From an uncultured Clostridia bacterium (GTDB taxonomy: Bacteria > Bacillota > Clostridia > Oscillospirales > Acutalibacteraceae), in NCBI GenBank assembly GCA_937916395.1, contig CALFTN010000029.1, positions 1 through 38,950 on the forward strand: a stretch of 38,950 bases of DNA. Direction: 5' to 3'. The notes under the pieces are model-generated. The model was not told where the DNA came from and did no database searches. It worked only from the letters and a program-made list of their open reading frames with translations. A program made the translations under genes and the position numbers. Positions 1 through 5,524 of this stretch are shown in pieces (the first letter of the stretch is position 1; each line of letters opens with the position of its first letter).

Positions 1-53
1 GAGATGATTTTATCTGAATTATTTTTTTGTTGCACTTAACTTGACAATCTAGC

Positions 54-72
54 ATGCGTAATTCGGAATTAT
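54..72 (+). repeat. Short dispersed repeat, copy 1
   Basis: The 19-nt string ATGCGTAATTCGGAATTAT recurs at 38875-38893 in the same orientation with a single G to A change. The copy here reaches the stop codon of the small gene that ends at 69. It looks like an intergenic dispersed repeat rather than coding sequence. Confidence 0.6.
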
Positions 73-347
73 AAGAAGCCCTTCGGACTTGATTGTAAAT
101 TGTTTTGTTTTTTAGATGTGTAAGGATTATGCCCAACAAGAAAAGTCGAAAGAACATACCAATCTGGGTCAGGGTCAGGGGTGTCGCCGAAATCTTCATA
201 CCAACGTGTTTTTAGTTTTTCGTCACCAGACTCGTCTATTTCTTTTTTCAAGTCTTTTAAAAATTTTGCAACTATTTCTTTTGCTCCATCTAAATCTGTG
301 TTATATGATTTTGCAATTATATTATAAATGCCTTCAATGAGATTCAT
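69..347 (-). CDS. Hypothetical protein, 92 aa
   Basis: I do not recognise this protein. It is predicted to be soluble, with an N-terminal half rich in Lys and Glu that should be helical (IVAKFLKDLKKEIDES), then a short DTPDPDPDW stretch and a polar tail. I chose the ATG at 347 because GAGG lies about 9 nt upstream; the in-frame ATG at 356 is almost inside that ribosome binding site. It starts 16 bp after the stop of the small cysteine protein (364-555), so the two probably share the promoter at 620-648. Its last codons (SSPKGFL) run into a dispersed repeat, so the C-terminus may be a recent extension. The gene has no assigned function. Confidence 0.6.
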   Translation of the reverse strand: MNLIEGIYNIIAKSYNTDLDGAKEIVAKFLKDLKKEIDESGDEKLKTRWYEDFGDTPDPDPDWYVLSTFLVGHNPYTSKKQNNLQSSPKGFL

Positions 348-363
348 ATTTTTCATTCCTCAA

Positions 364-555
364 TTAAAGTTTTGCTTTTTCTATAATCTGTTTTATTGTT
401 TTATCTGACAAATTCCGTTTTATTTTTTCTAAATCTTCTTCGCTTATATCAATATAAATATAACTTTTACAATGTCCGGTATTATCTATTTCAATCTGAT
501 ATTTACTACAACGCCCAAAACTATTGAAAATGCAAAACTTATTTGCACAAAACAT
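364..555 (-). CDS. Small cysteine-containing protein, 63 aa (DUF1540-like pattern)
   Basis: The start at 555 is supported by AGGTGA 4 nt upstream (AGGTGATATTATG). The upstream in-frame ATG at 648 would lie in the promoter. The protein opens with MFCANKFCIFNSFGRC and has a fourth Cys in GHCKSY, giving C-x4-C-x7-C and a later C. This pattern, with Asn two to three residues after the second Cys, resembles the small metal-binding DUF1540 type (C-x4-C-x2-N...C...I...C); that is a resemblance only. The C-terminal 30 residues are a charged helix (ISEEDLEKIKRNLSDKTIKQ). It is the first gene of a two-gene operon with 69-347, divergent from an XRE regulator, so it may be controlled by that regulator. 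Confidence 0.65.
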   Translation of the reverse strand: MFCANKFCIFNSFGRCSKYQIEIDNTGHCKSYIYIDISEEDLEKIKRNLSDKTIKQIIEKAKL

Positions 556-619
556 AATATCACCTATATATAATTTAAATTTTAAAAGGAATACTAATTT
601 AAAATAAGTCGCTATGAAA

Positions 620-648
620 ATTATACTCGTTATATCGACAATTGTCAA
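620..648 (-). promoter_or_regulatory. Consensus sigma-A promoter for the two small genes
   Basis: On the minus strand the -35 box is TTGACA (643-648), the spacer is exactly 17 nt and the -10 box is TATAAT (620-625). Both hexamers match the consensus fully, which is rare. The predicted transcript starts about 55 nt upstream of the ATG at 555. The -35 box lies in a palindrome (637-646), so the promoter is probably repressed. Confidence 0.85.
637..646. promoter_or_regulatory. Palindrome overlapping the -35 box, operator candidate 1
   Basis: GACAATTGTC is a perfect 10-bp palindrome. It extends to 18 bp (633-650) with one mismatched pair. It covers part of the -35 box of the minus-strand promoter, a classic place for repressor binding. 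The obvious candidate binder is the XRE protein encoded at 689. Confidence 0.5.
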
Positions 649-662
649 TACAAAGACAACAT

Positions 663-679
663 TCTAACATATTGTTAGA
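663..679. promoter_or_regulatory. Inverted repeat before the XRE gene, operator candidate 2
   Basis: TCTAACA-TAT-TGTTAGA is a perfect inverted repeat with 7-bp arms and a 3-nt centre, ending 9 nt before the GTG start of the XRE regulator. It overlaps that gene's ribosome binding region, which would suit autoregulation. Its sequence differs from the 637-646 palindrome, so the two need not bind the same protein. Confidence 0.5.
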
Positions 680-688
680 GGTGATTTT

Positions 689-889
689 GTGATTTCATTT
701 GAACCTTTTTATGAAACACTAAAAAAGAATGATTTAACAACTTATAAATTAATAAAAGACTACAACATTAGTCGTAGCCTTTTAGACAGATTAAAACACA
801 ACAAACCCTTAAGCACAGTTACAATAGATGATTTATGTAAAATTTTACATTGCTCCGTTCAGGATATAATGGTGTTCATTGATGAATAA
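689..889 (+). CDS. Small XRE/Cro-type HTH regulator, 66 aa
   Basis: This is a stand-alone helix-turn-helix protein of the Cro/CI type (YozG-like or HTH_26 group). The HTH is visible in residues 15-55: a helix around TYKLIKDYNISRSLLDRLKH, then LSTVTIDDLCKILHCSVQDI, the usual fourth helix and closing segment. There is no ligand or sensor domain. The start is GTG at 689 with GAGGTGA just upstream. It is divergent from two tiny genes, and the intergenic region carries two palindromes and a consensus promoter, so it is probably the repressor of that pair. The gene ends at a strong hairpin (905-950). Confidence 0.85.
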   Translation: MISFEPFYETLKKNDLTTYKLIKDYNISRSLLDRLKHNKPLSTVTIDDLCKILHCSVQDIMVFIDE

Positions 890-904
890 ATAAATCAAAA
901 CAAA

Positions 905-950
905 ATCCTATCATTTTTAGTTGGTTTAAATCAGCTACAAATGATAGGAT
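905..950 (+). terminator. Hairpin terminator after the XRE gene
   Basis: The arms ATCCTATCATTT (905-916) and AAATGATAGGAT (939-950) pair perfectly. The interior TAGTTG/CAGCTA can continue the stem with a wobble pair. AATTTT follows, a weak T-tract. Confidence 0.65.
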
Positions 951-979
951 AATTTTAATGATTGCGAAGCCTTCCAAAA

Positions 980-1010
980 TTTTGCATTTTGCATTTTGAA
1001 TTCTGCATTC
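980..1010. repeat. Low-complexity TTTTGCATTTTGCA repeat
   Basis: This stretch is built from three near-copies of a 10-11 nt unit (TTTTGCA, TTTTGAATTCTGCA). The reverse complement (GAATGCAGA...TGCAAA) resembles 38816-38835 near the right end of the window. It looks like a member of the same family of dispersed intergenic repeats. Confidence 0.5.
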
Positions 1011-1020
1011 CTTTTCTCTC

Positions 1021-1048
1021 TTGAAAAATAATAAATATGTGCTAAAAT
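1021..1048 (+). promoter_or_regulatory. Promoter of azlCD
   Basis: TTGAAA (1021-1026), a 16-nt spacer and TAAAAT (1043-1048) place the start of transcription about 30 nt before azlC. Confidence 0.55.
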
Positions 1049-1082
1049 AACTATATTCAAAAAAATATGCAAGGGATAAAAA

Positions 1083-1814
1083 ATGAACGAAATAAATAGT
1101 TTTAAAAAGGGAATTAAGGCTGGACTTCCGATTTGCATTGGTTATTTTCCTGTATCGTTTGCATTCGGAATATTTTCAGTTGAAAATGGGCTTTCTATTT
1201 TGCAGGCGGTTTTAATTTCTCTTACAAATTTAACTTCTGCAGGTCAGCTTGCGGCGGTGCCTATAATGGTAGGTGGTGGCACAATAATTGAGCTTATTCT
1301 TTCACAGCTTATTATTAATTCACGCTATTCACTTATGTCAATTTCACTTTCACAGAAGTTAGGTCAAAGCGTAAAGATTCCACATCGGTTTTTAGTAGCG
1401 TTTGGCAATACTGATGAGATTTTTGCAGTTGCATCTGCTAACAAAGAAAAAGTTGGCATTAAATATATGTTAGGACTTATTCTGACACCAGTTATTGGCT
1501 GGGTGTCTGGCACCTTAACGGGTGCTGTTGCAGGTAATGTTTTACCTGAAGTAGTAACGTCTGCTTTAGGTGTTGCGATTTATGGAATGTTTATTGCTAT
1601 TGTTGTACCGGTTATTAAAGAAGAGAAAAGCACTGCTCTTTGTGTGGGTGTTGCAATAATACTTAGTTGTATTTTTTACTATGCACCGGTTTTAAAAGAG
1701 ATTCCTACAGGTTTTACGGTTATAATCTGTGCAGTAGTGGCAAGTGCCTTGTTTGCATTTATTAAGCCAATTACAATTGAAGAAATAAAGAATGAGGTGG
1801 AGAGCAATGGATAA
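1083..1814 (+). CDS. azlC: AzlC family branched-chain amino acid exporter, large subunit
   Basis: AzlC with AzlD forms an inner-membrane exporter for branched-chain and other neutral amino acids (Bacillus azaleucine resistance, E. coli YgaZH type). The 243-aa length is normal. The N-terminus FKKGIKAGLPICIGYFPVSF and the segment SLTNLTSAGQLAA match the family signature, and about seven hydrophobic helices follow. The start is ATG at 1083 with AAGGGAT upstream. The stop overlaps the azlD start by 8 bp, indicating translational coupling. No Lrp-type regulator or T-box was seen upstream, so the substrate cannot be narrowed. Confidence 0.92.
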   Translation: MNEINSFKKGIKAGLPICIGYFPVSFAFGIFSVENGLSILQAVLISLTNLTSAGQLAAVPIMVGGGTIIELILSQLIINSRYSLMSISLSQKLGQSVKIPHRFLVAFGNTDEIFAVASANKEKVGIKYMLGLILTPVIGWVSGTLTGAVAGNVLPEVVTSALGVAIYGMFIAIVVPVIKEEKSTALCVGVAIILSCIFYYAPVLKEIPTGFTVIICAVVASALFAFIKPITIEEIKNEVESNG

Positions 1815-2124
1815 CACTAAATTTTTTATTTATCTTTTTGTTATGGCTGGGGTTACATATCTTGTAAGAATGGTGCCGCTTGTGCTTGTAAATAAGCCTA
1901 TAAAAAATAAATATATTTTATCATTCCTTTATTATGTACCGTATACAGTTTTAAGTGTAATGACAGTACCGGCTATATTTTATGCTACAGATTCTCATAT
2001 CAGTGCAATAGTAGGATTTTTGGTTGCTTTATTTGCAGGACTTTTTAAACGCAGTCTTGTTCAGGTTGCGGTGTTTTCAAGCCTTGCGGTGCTTGTGGTG
2101 GAGCTAATAATGAATTATATTTAA
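1807..2124 (+). CDS. azlD: AzlD family branched-chain amino acid exporter, small subunit
   Basis: This is the small partner of AzlC, with about four membrane helices and the typical core TYLVRMVPLVL and SFLYYVPYTVLSVMTVPAI. I chose the ATG at 1807, with GAGGTGG six nt upstream, giving 105 aa; an in-frame upstream start at 1792 would lie inside the ribosome binding site. It overlaps azlC by 8 bp. A perfect 16-bp terminator stem follows 5 bp after the stop, so the unit is bicistronic. Confidence 0.92.
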   Translation: MDNTKFFIYLFVMAGVTYLVRMVPLVLVNKPIKNKYILSFLYYVPYTVLSVMTVPAIFYATDSHISAIVGFLVALFAGLFKRSLVQVAVFSSLAVLVVELIMNYI

Positions 2125-2129
2125 AATAA

Positions 2130-2169
2130 AAAACACTTGAAAAGTATGGTAACTTTTCAAGTGTTTTTT
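2130..2169 (+). terminator. Rho-independent terminator of azlCD
   Basis: The arms 2130-2145 and 2152-2167 (AAAACACTTGAAAAGT and its exact complement) pair over 16 bp with a 6-nt loop (ATGGTA). The 3' arm ends in a T run. Confidence 0.9.
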
Positions 2170-2330
2170 AGTGATGTTTTTGCTTTGCAAAAGTGATGTT
2201 ATGCTAAAGCATAGTGATGTTTTACACCTACGCTGTAAAGTGATGTTAAGTTTGCTAATAACTTTGCCGAAGGCAAAACATTACTGTGAAACAATTTCAC
2301 TACGAAGTAACATCACTTGCCGTAAGGCAA
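2170..2330. repeat. Array of AGTGATGTT repeats separated by small hairpins
   Basis: AGTGATGTT occurs exactly at 2170, 2192, 2213 and 2239. The inverted form is exact at 2309-2317 (AACATCACT) and has one change at 2277-2285 (AACATTACT). Nearly every spacer is a small hairpin: TTTTGC/GCAAAA, ATGC/GCAT (2201-2212), TTTACA/TGTAAA (2221-2239), AAGTT/AACTT (2248-2264), TTGCC/GGCAA (2264-2276), GTGAAA/TTTCAC (about 2286-2300) and TTGCC/GGCAA again (2317-2330). It is non-coding in appearance and lies between the convergent azlD and fumarate hydratase genes. Confidence 0.85.
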
Positions 2331-2338
2331 ACTTAGTT

Positions 2339-2390
2339 GTAACAAGACACAAATCGGTTGTTATAAAACAACCGATTTGTGTCTTGTTAC
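2339..2390. repeat. Perfect 24-bp inverted repeat overlapping the 3' end of the fumarate hydratase gene
   Basis: The arms 2339-2362 and 2367-2390 are exact reverse complements over 24 bp with a 4-nt loop (ATAA). The right arm encodes the last codons of the minus-strand gene ending at 2361 (VTRHKSVV). The left arm is therefore an inverted copy of a gene end placed outside the gene. No T-run follows on the minus strand, so it is not a canonical terminator. Confidence 0.95.
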
Positions 2391-3203
2391 GTGGCACCCA
2401 ACATTAACTGCAACAGGGAGTCCAGCTATATGTGTTGGTGCAGTTTCAATATTTACTTTTAATGCAGTAATATCGCCACCAAAGCCTTGTGGCCCAATGT
2501 TTAATTTATTGACCTCATTGAGAATTTTATCTTCTAATTCTTTATAGTATGCGTTTTCGTTGGGGATTGAAATATCTCTTATAAGTGCTCTTTTTGAAAG
2601 AAGAGCACAGCCTTCAAAATCGCTACCGATACCAACACCTAAAACAACTGGTGGGCAGGGGTTAGCGTCTGCAGTTTTTACTACATCTACAACAAAATTA
2701 ATAATATCTTCTTCCGTTGCAGATGGTGTAAACATTTTAATTTTGCTCATATTTTCGCTACCAAAGCCTTTAGGGGCGGCAGTTAATTTAACCTTGTCGC
2801 CATTTACTATTGAGTAGTGAATGAGTGCCGGTGTGTTATCGTTTGTATTGCCACGGTGAATGGGGTCTTTTACAATAGAGCAACGCATTTTACCATCAAG
2901 ATAAGCTTTTCTTACACCATTGTTTATAGCATCATTTAAACTACCAGCAGAAAAATGGACGTCCTGACCAATTTCCATAAAAAGAACAGCCATTCCAGTA
3001 TCCTGACAAATTGGTATTTCATTTTCCCTTGCAACATCCAAATTTTTACACATATCACAAAAGATGTTTTTTGCAGTTGCATTTGTTTCTTTTTCTTTTG
3101 ACGATTTGATTAAATTTTCTAAAGTAACAGGGAGCTCTGCGTTAGCAGAAATAAAAAGCTCTTCAACTGCTTTTTCGATTATTGAAACGTCAATTTCTCT
3201 CAT
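2361..3203 (-). CDS. Fumarate hydratase / L(+)-tartrate dehydratase class I, alpha subunit (orphan)
   Basis: Class I (4Fe-4S) hydratases of this type have two subunits. The alpha subunit carries the cluster, and together with beta it interconverts fumarate and malate (or dehydrates tartrate). The 280-aa length is normal for alpha. Visible motifs are IPICQDTGMAVLF, DANPCPPVVLGVGIGSDFEG and the C-terminal GLPVAVNVGCHVTRH, which contain the candidate cluster cysteines. The start is ATG at 3203 with GGGTGA at good spacing. The beta subunit normally follows directly, but here the gene ends in a palindrome and a repeat array and no beta gene is in the window. It is separated from yabR by a hairpin. 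Fumarate versus tartrate cannot be decided. Confidence 0.88.
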   Translation of the reverse strand: MREIDVSIIEKAVEELFISANAELPVTLENLIKSSKEKETNATAKNIFCDMCKNLDVARENEIPICQDTGMAVLFMEIGQDVHFSAGSLNDAINNGVRKAYLDGKMRCSIVKDPIHRGNTNDNTPALIHYSIVNGDKVKLTAAPKGFGSENMSKIKMFTPSATEEDIINFVVDVVKTADANPCPPVVLGVGIGSDFEGCALLSKRALIRDISIPNENAYYKELEDKILNEVNKLNIGPQGFGGDITALKVNIETAPTHIAGLPVAVNVGCHVTRHKSVVL

Positions 3204-3225
3204 AGTATTTTCACCCTTAATTTCA

Positions 3226-3259
3226 AAAAAGTACTATTGAAAAATCAATAGTACTTTTT
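3226..3259 (-). terminator. Terminator between yabR and the fumarate hydratase gene
   Basis: The arms 3226-3240 and 3245-3259 (AAAAAGTACTATTGA and complement) form a 15-bp stem with an AAAA loop. T runs on both sides make it bidirectional in form. It should end the yab operon transcript. Confidence 0.85.
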
Positions 3260-3273
3260 AATAAATTTAAAAA

Positions 3274-3741
3274 TCAGAAACCACGTTGAGTTCCGCCACC
3301 GCCGCGACGTGGAGTAGAGCTACCACGCTTTGCCGCTGTATTTTTCTTTAAATCACTCATTCTTTCGTCACTCTTTGTTTTAAAACGTGCCAACATATCT
3401 TCAAAAGACATATTTTCTGGTTCGTTTTTAGGAGTGCCAGTCCAAACAGGTGGTTGACTTTTCTTTGGCTTATCATAAGTCTTTTTAGGTGCAGGAGAAT
3501 CTTCAGGAGGAAGAGCTTTTTTAATTGAAAGAGCAATTTTACCCTTTTCATTAATATCAATTACCTTAACTTTAACCTCTTGATTTTCAGATAATTTTTC
3601 GTGAATATCCTTAATATAAGTGTTTGAAACTTCAGAAATATGTACCATACCTGTTGATTTGTCAGGGAGTTCAACAAAAGCTCCGAAGTTTGTGATGCCG
3701 GTAACTTTACCGTCTAAGATTTCGCCGATTTCTACTGCCAT
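3274..3741 (-). CDS. yabR: S1 RNA-binding domain protein, YabR type
   Basis: Residues 1-72 are an S1 (OB-fold) RNA-binding domain: MAVEIGEILDGKVTGITNFG, AFVELPDKSTGMVHISEVS, VKVIDINEKGKIALSIKKA. The remainder is a Pro/Lys-rich linker ending in a basic Gly-rich tail (RRGGGGTQRGF), the sort of tail that often binds RNA non-specifically. The 155-aa length fits YabR/general stress protein 13 relatives. GAGGTAAG lies 6 nt before the ATG. In Bacillus and many clostridia this gene follows divIC exactly as here. Its role in translation or RNA handling is inferred from the domain. Confidence 0.88.
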   Translation of the reverse strand: MAVEIGEILDGKVTGITNFGAFVELPDKSTGMVHISEVSNTYIKDIHEKLSENQEVKVKVIDINEKGKIALSIKKALPPEDSPAPKKTYDKPKKSQPPVWTGTPKNEPENMSFEDMLARFKTKSDERMSDLKKNTAAKRGSSTPRRGGGGTQRGF

Positions 3742-3773
3742 GAAAGACTTACCTCGTTTTTTAAAATAATAAA

Positions 3774-4079
3774 TTATGCTCCTGGAGTAATGTCAATATA
3801 AACTCTTTCGTCTGTTTTGACATATCCATTTTCTCTGGCATATTTTTCAGCAATGGCTGCCTCGTCATTTTCGTCAATAGTATTCTGAAGAGCTTCGTTT
3901 TGTTTTACCTGCTCTTCATATTGAGTCTGGAGGTCATTAAGTTCTTGCTTCTTTTCATTAATTTCTTTGTTAGTGTTGAAAAATGAAACTGCAAAATAGA
4001 TAATTGCTGCTCCGAAAAGGAGAGCCATAACAATGCTGATTTGTCTGCGCTTTTTATTAGCTTTTTTCTTCTTTGTCAT
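3774..4079 (-). CDS. divIC: Septum formation initiator, FtsB/DivIC family
   Basis: This is a bitopic division protein. It has a basic cytoplasmic N-terminus (TKKKKANKKRRQ), one membrane helix (about residues 16-34, IVMALLFGAAIIYFAVSFF) and an extracellular coiled coil (about 35-75) ending in ARENGYVKTDERVYID, which matches the DivIC/FtsB end motif (A-r-e-x-g-y-v). I chose the ATG at 4079, with AGGAAGG 8 nt upstream (101 aa). It overlaps the yabQ end by 23 bp. The order yabP-yabQ-divIC-yabR is the conserved Firmicutes arrangement, which supports DivIC rather than FtsL. Confidence 0.9.
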   Translation of the reverse strand: MTKKKKANKKRRQISIVMALLFGAAIIYFAVSFFNTNKEINEKKQELNDLQTQYEEQVKQNEALQNTIDENDEAAIAEKYARENGYVKTDERVYIDITPGA

Positions 4080-4620
4080 TGTTATAACCTTCCTTCTTTT
4101 TGACATTGGGTTGCTTTTCAAATATACCTAATAAATTATACACATATAACCTGAGTTTTGGCAAGTGTTTTTTTCGATTTTTCTCATTTTTTTTGCTAAG
4201 TTTTTTTAAAAAAAGCGAAAATTTGCATTTTGTTTTCAAAAACAGCTTGAAAATGGCTTTAAAAGGCGCCAGAATGATTTTTAACAGAAAAGAAAAAGTA
4301 GTATGAATTGCTTTAACAAAAGCGTCTGTAAAACTTTTTGCAGCTATTCCGAAAGATACATAGTAAAAAATAAAGCCTAAAATTTCGCCAAAAATCATAT
4401 AAGAACGAAACTCGCCCTTGTTAATAGCTAAAAAGAATAAAAATGTAGCTAAAGAAAAAATCAGAAAATAAAGAATATCGAAAATAAAAATAATTATTTT
4501 ACCTCTTGAAATAGTCAGACGAATTGTTCTTAAAATATCGTAAACTATTCCTAAAACAAATCCTGCACCCAAAGAGAGCAAAAATAAATTTAATTGTTCA
4601 CTTTGCTCGAAGGAATACAT
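4057..4620 (-). CDS. yabQ: Spore cortex biosynthesis protein YabQ
   Basis: YabQ is a multi-pass protein of the mother cell membrane needed for spore cortex formation. The N-terminus MYSFEQSEQLNLFLLSLGAG followed by FVLGIVYDILRTIRL matches the family (QL..FL..l..G...G..YD.lR). About four helices are followed by a Lys-rich cytosolic tail (residues 125-187). The start at 4620 forms TAATG with the yabP stop; an in-frame ATG at 4641 is possible but would extend beyond the family start. The tail overlaps divIC. In Bacillus this cluster is sigma-E controlled; I could not find a convincing sigma-E promoter. Confidence 0.88.
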   Translation of the reverse strand: MYSFEQSEQLNLFLLSLGAGFVLGIVYDILRTIRLTISRGKIIIFIFDILYFLIFSLATFLFFLAINKGEFRSYMIFGEILGFIFYYVSFGIAAKSFTDAFVKAIHTTFSFLLKIILAPFKAIFKLFLKTKCKFSLFLKKLSKKNEKNRKKHLPKLRLYVYNLLGIFEKQPNVKKKEGYNNDKEEKS

Positions 4621-4904
4621 TACCTGAAAACCTTTCCCCAAAATGAAGTGCTTTTAGGTGCAACATCTGTGTAACTGAGTGCGGCAATATTGCCTTCAAC
4701 CTGAAGTTCGCCTATTTCCAAAGAAAGACGTGTTATGTGTAATTTTTCACCACGAATTGTAAGCTCACCTAAATCGGTAATTGCAACAATAGTTTGTTCA
4801 TCAAAGCTGTCGACATCGTTAACACCAGAAACCGAAAGTGTTCGTCTGTCCTCTAAAATGCAGTTGTGCGGAAGTAAACTTGTCTTTTTTTCATCTGTTA
4901 TCAT
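4620..4904 (-). CDS. yabP: Sporulation protein YabP
   Basis: This 94-aa protein of the YabP/YqfC family has the recognisable core LEDRRTLSVSGVNDVDSFDE followed by TIVAITDLGELTIRGEKLHI and LSLEIGELQVEGNI. YabP and YqfC are close relatives; the adjacent yabQ makes YabP the better call. In B. subtilis YabP is a mother-cell sporulation protein. AAAGGGGAT lies 5 nt before the ATG. It forms TAATG with yabQ. A short TAATATATATTA palindrome (4922-4933) lies in the leader, 53 bp downstream of the HAD gene. Confidence 0.9.
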   Translation of the reverse strand: MITDEKKTSLLPHNCILEDRRTLSVSGVNDVDSFDEQTIVAITDLGELTIRGEKLHITRLSLEIGELQVEGNIAALSYTDVAPKSTSFWGKVFR

Positions 4905-4957
4905 AAAAAAATCCCCTTTCAGTAATATATATTACCGAAAAGGAATGTTTAGAATGA

Positions 4958-5524
4958 TTATTTTATTTTTTTTATTTTGTCGCCCTTTACAAGGTAAACA
5001 TTTTTGCTTATATCCATAAGAGGTTTATCGTTAAATGAGTCGGTGTAGAGGTCGTCAATTTCTGCATTCGGATATTTTTCAAAAAATGCAGTTACTTTGT
5101 TTTCACGAAGACAAAGCCTTTCAATTGTGCCATTTTCTTCGTTTATTGAAGTTCCAAGATAGTTTTTTACACCTAATCTTTTACAAATTTCACTAAGGGA
5201 GATTTCTGGTAAGCAAGAAAGAATTAAATCATCTTCTTTTCTCACTTTTTCATAAAAAGGCTTAATATTTTTTTCGTGCTCATCCCAGAACTCAGGAATA
5301 CAATTTTTATAATGGGGATTCTGGATATAGTAATCGAGTGCTCTCTGAGCGTATTTGTTAATAGCTTCTTCTACAGAGAGTTTGCCTAGTTTATATTTTG
5401 TAAAAGCAGTAACTACAGCTGGCATAAAGGTGATAAGACCCTTATCTTTTTTCATAAAGAATTTAAAAAGGTGATATGCACTTTCTCCGTCATAAATTGT
5501 GTTATCAAAATCATAAACATTCAT
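4958..5524 (-). CDS. HAD superfamily phosphatase, subfamily IB
   Basis: This soluble 188-aa phosphohydrolase carries all four HAD motifs: I, YDFDNTIYDGES (DxDxT); II, LILSCLP; III, the Lys in ENKV; IV, YTDSFNDKPLMD (DSxxDxPLL type). It resembles SerB-like IB phosphatases that act on small phosphate monoesters, but the substrate cannot be told. I chose the ATG at 5524 because the DxD motif then lies at residues 5-7, as usual; upstream in-frame codons to 5578 lie inside the preceding gene. It overlaps the MFS transporter by 14 bp, so the two are coupled. A phosphorylated compound imported by that transporter would be a reasonable substrate, but this is inference. Confidence 0.85.
   Translation of the reverse strand: MNVYDFDNTIYDGESAYHLFKFFMKKDKGLITFMPAVVTAFTKYKLGKLSVEEAINKYAQRALDYYIQNPHYKNCIPEFWDEHEKNIKPFYEKVRKEDDLILSCLPEISLSEICKRLGVKNYLGTSINEENGTIERLCLRENKVTAFFEKYPNAEIDDLYTDSFNDKPLMDISKNVYLVKGDKIKKIK

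Noticed and set aside
116..340. Plus-strand reading frame opposite the 92-aa hypothetical gene
   Set aside because: There is no ribosome binding site, the composition is poor, and the opposite strand has a well-placed start and a shared promoter.
2170..2330. CRISPR array
   Set aside because: The repeated unit is only 9 nt, the copies switch orientation, and the spacers are mostly hairpins rather than unique sequence. No cas genes are near.
2171..2407. Open reading frame on the plus strand through the repeat array
   Set aside because: It is made of repeat and hairpin sequence and ends in the inverted copy of the fumarate hydratase gene end. There is no ribosome binding site and the composition is not protein-like.
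4905..4957. Sigma-E promoter before yabP
   Set aside because: The region has a TATATA-type palindrome but no convincing -35/-10 pair for sigma-E.
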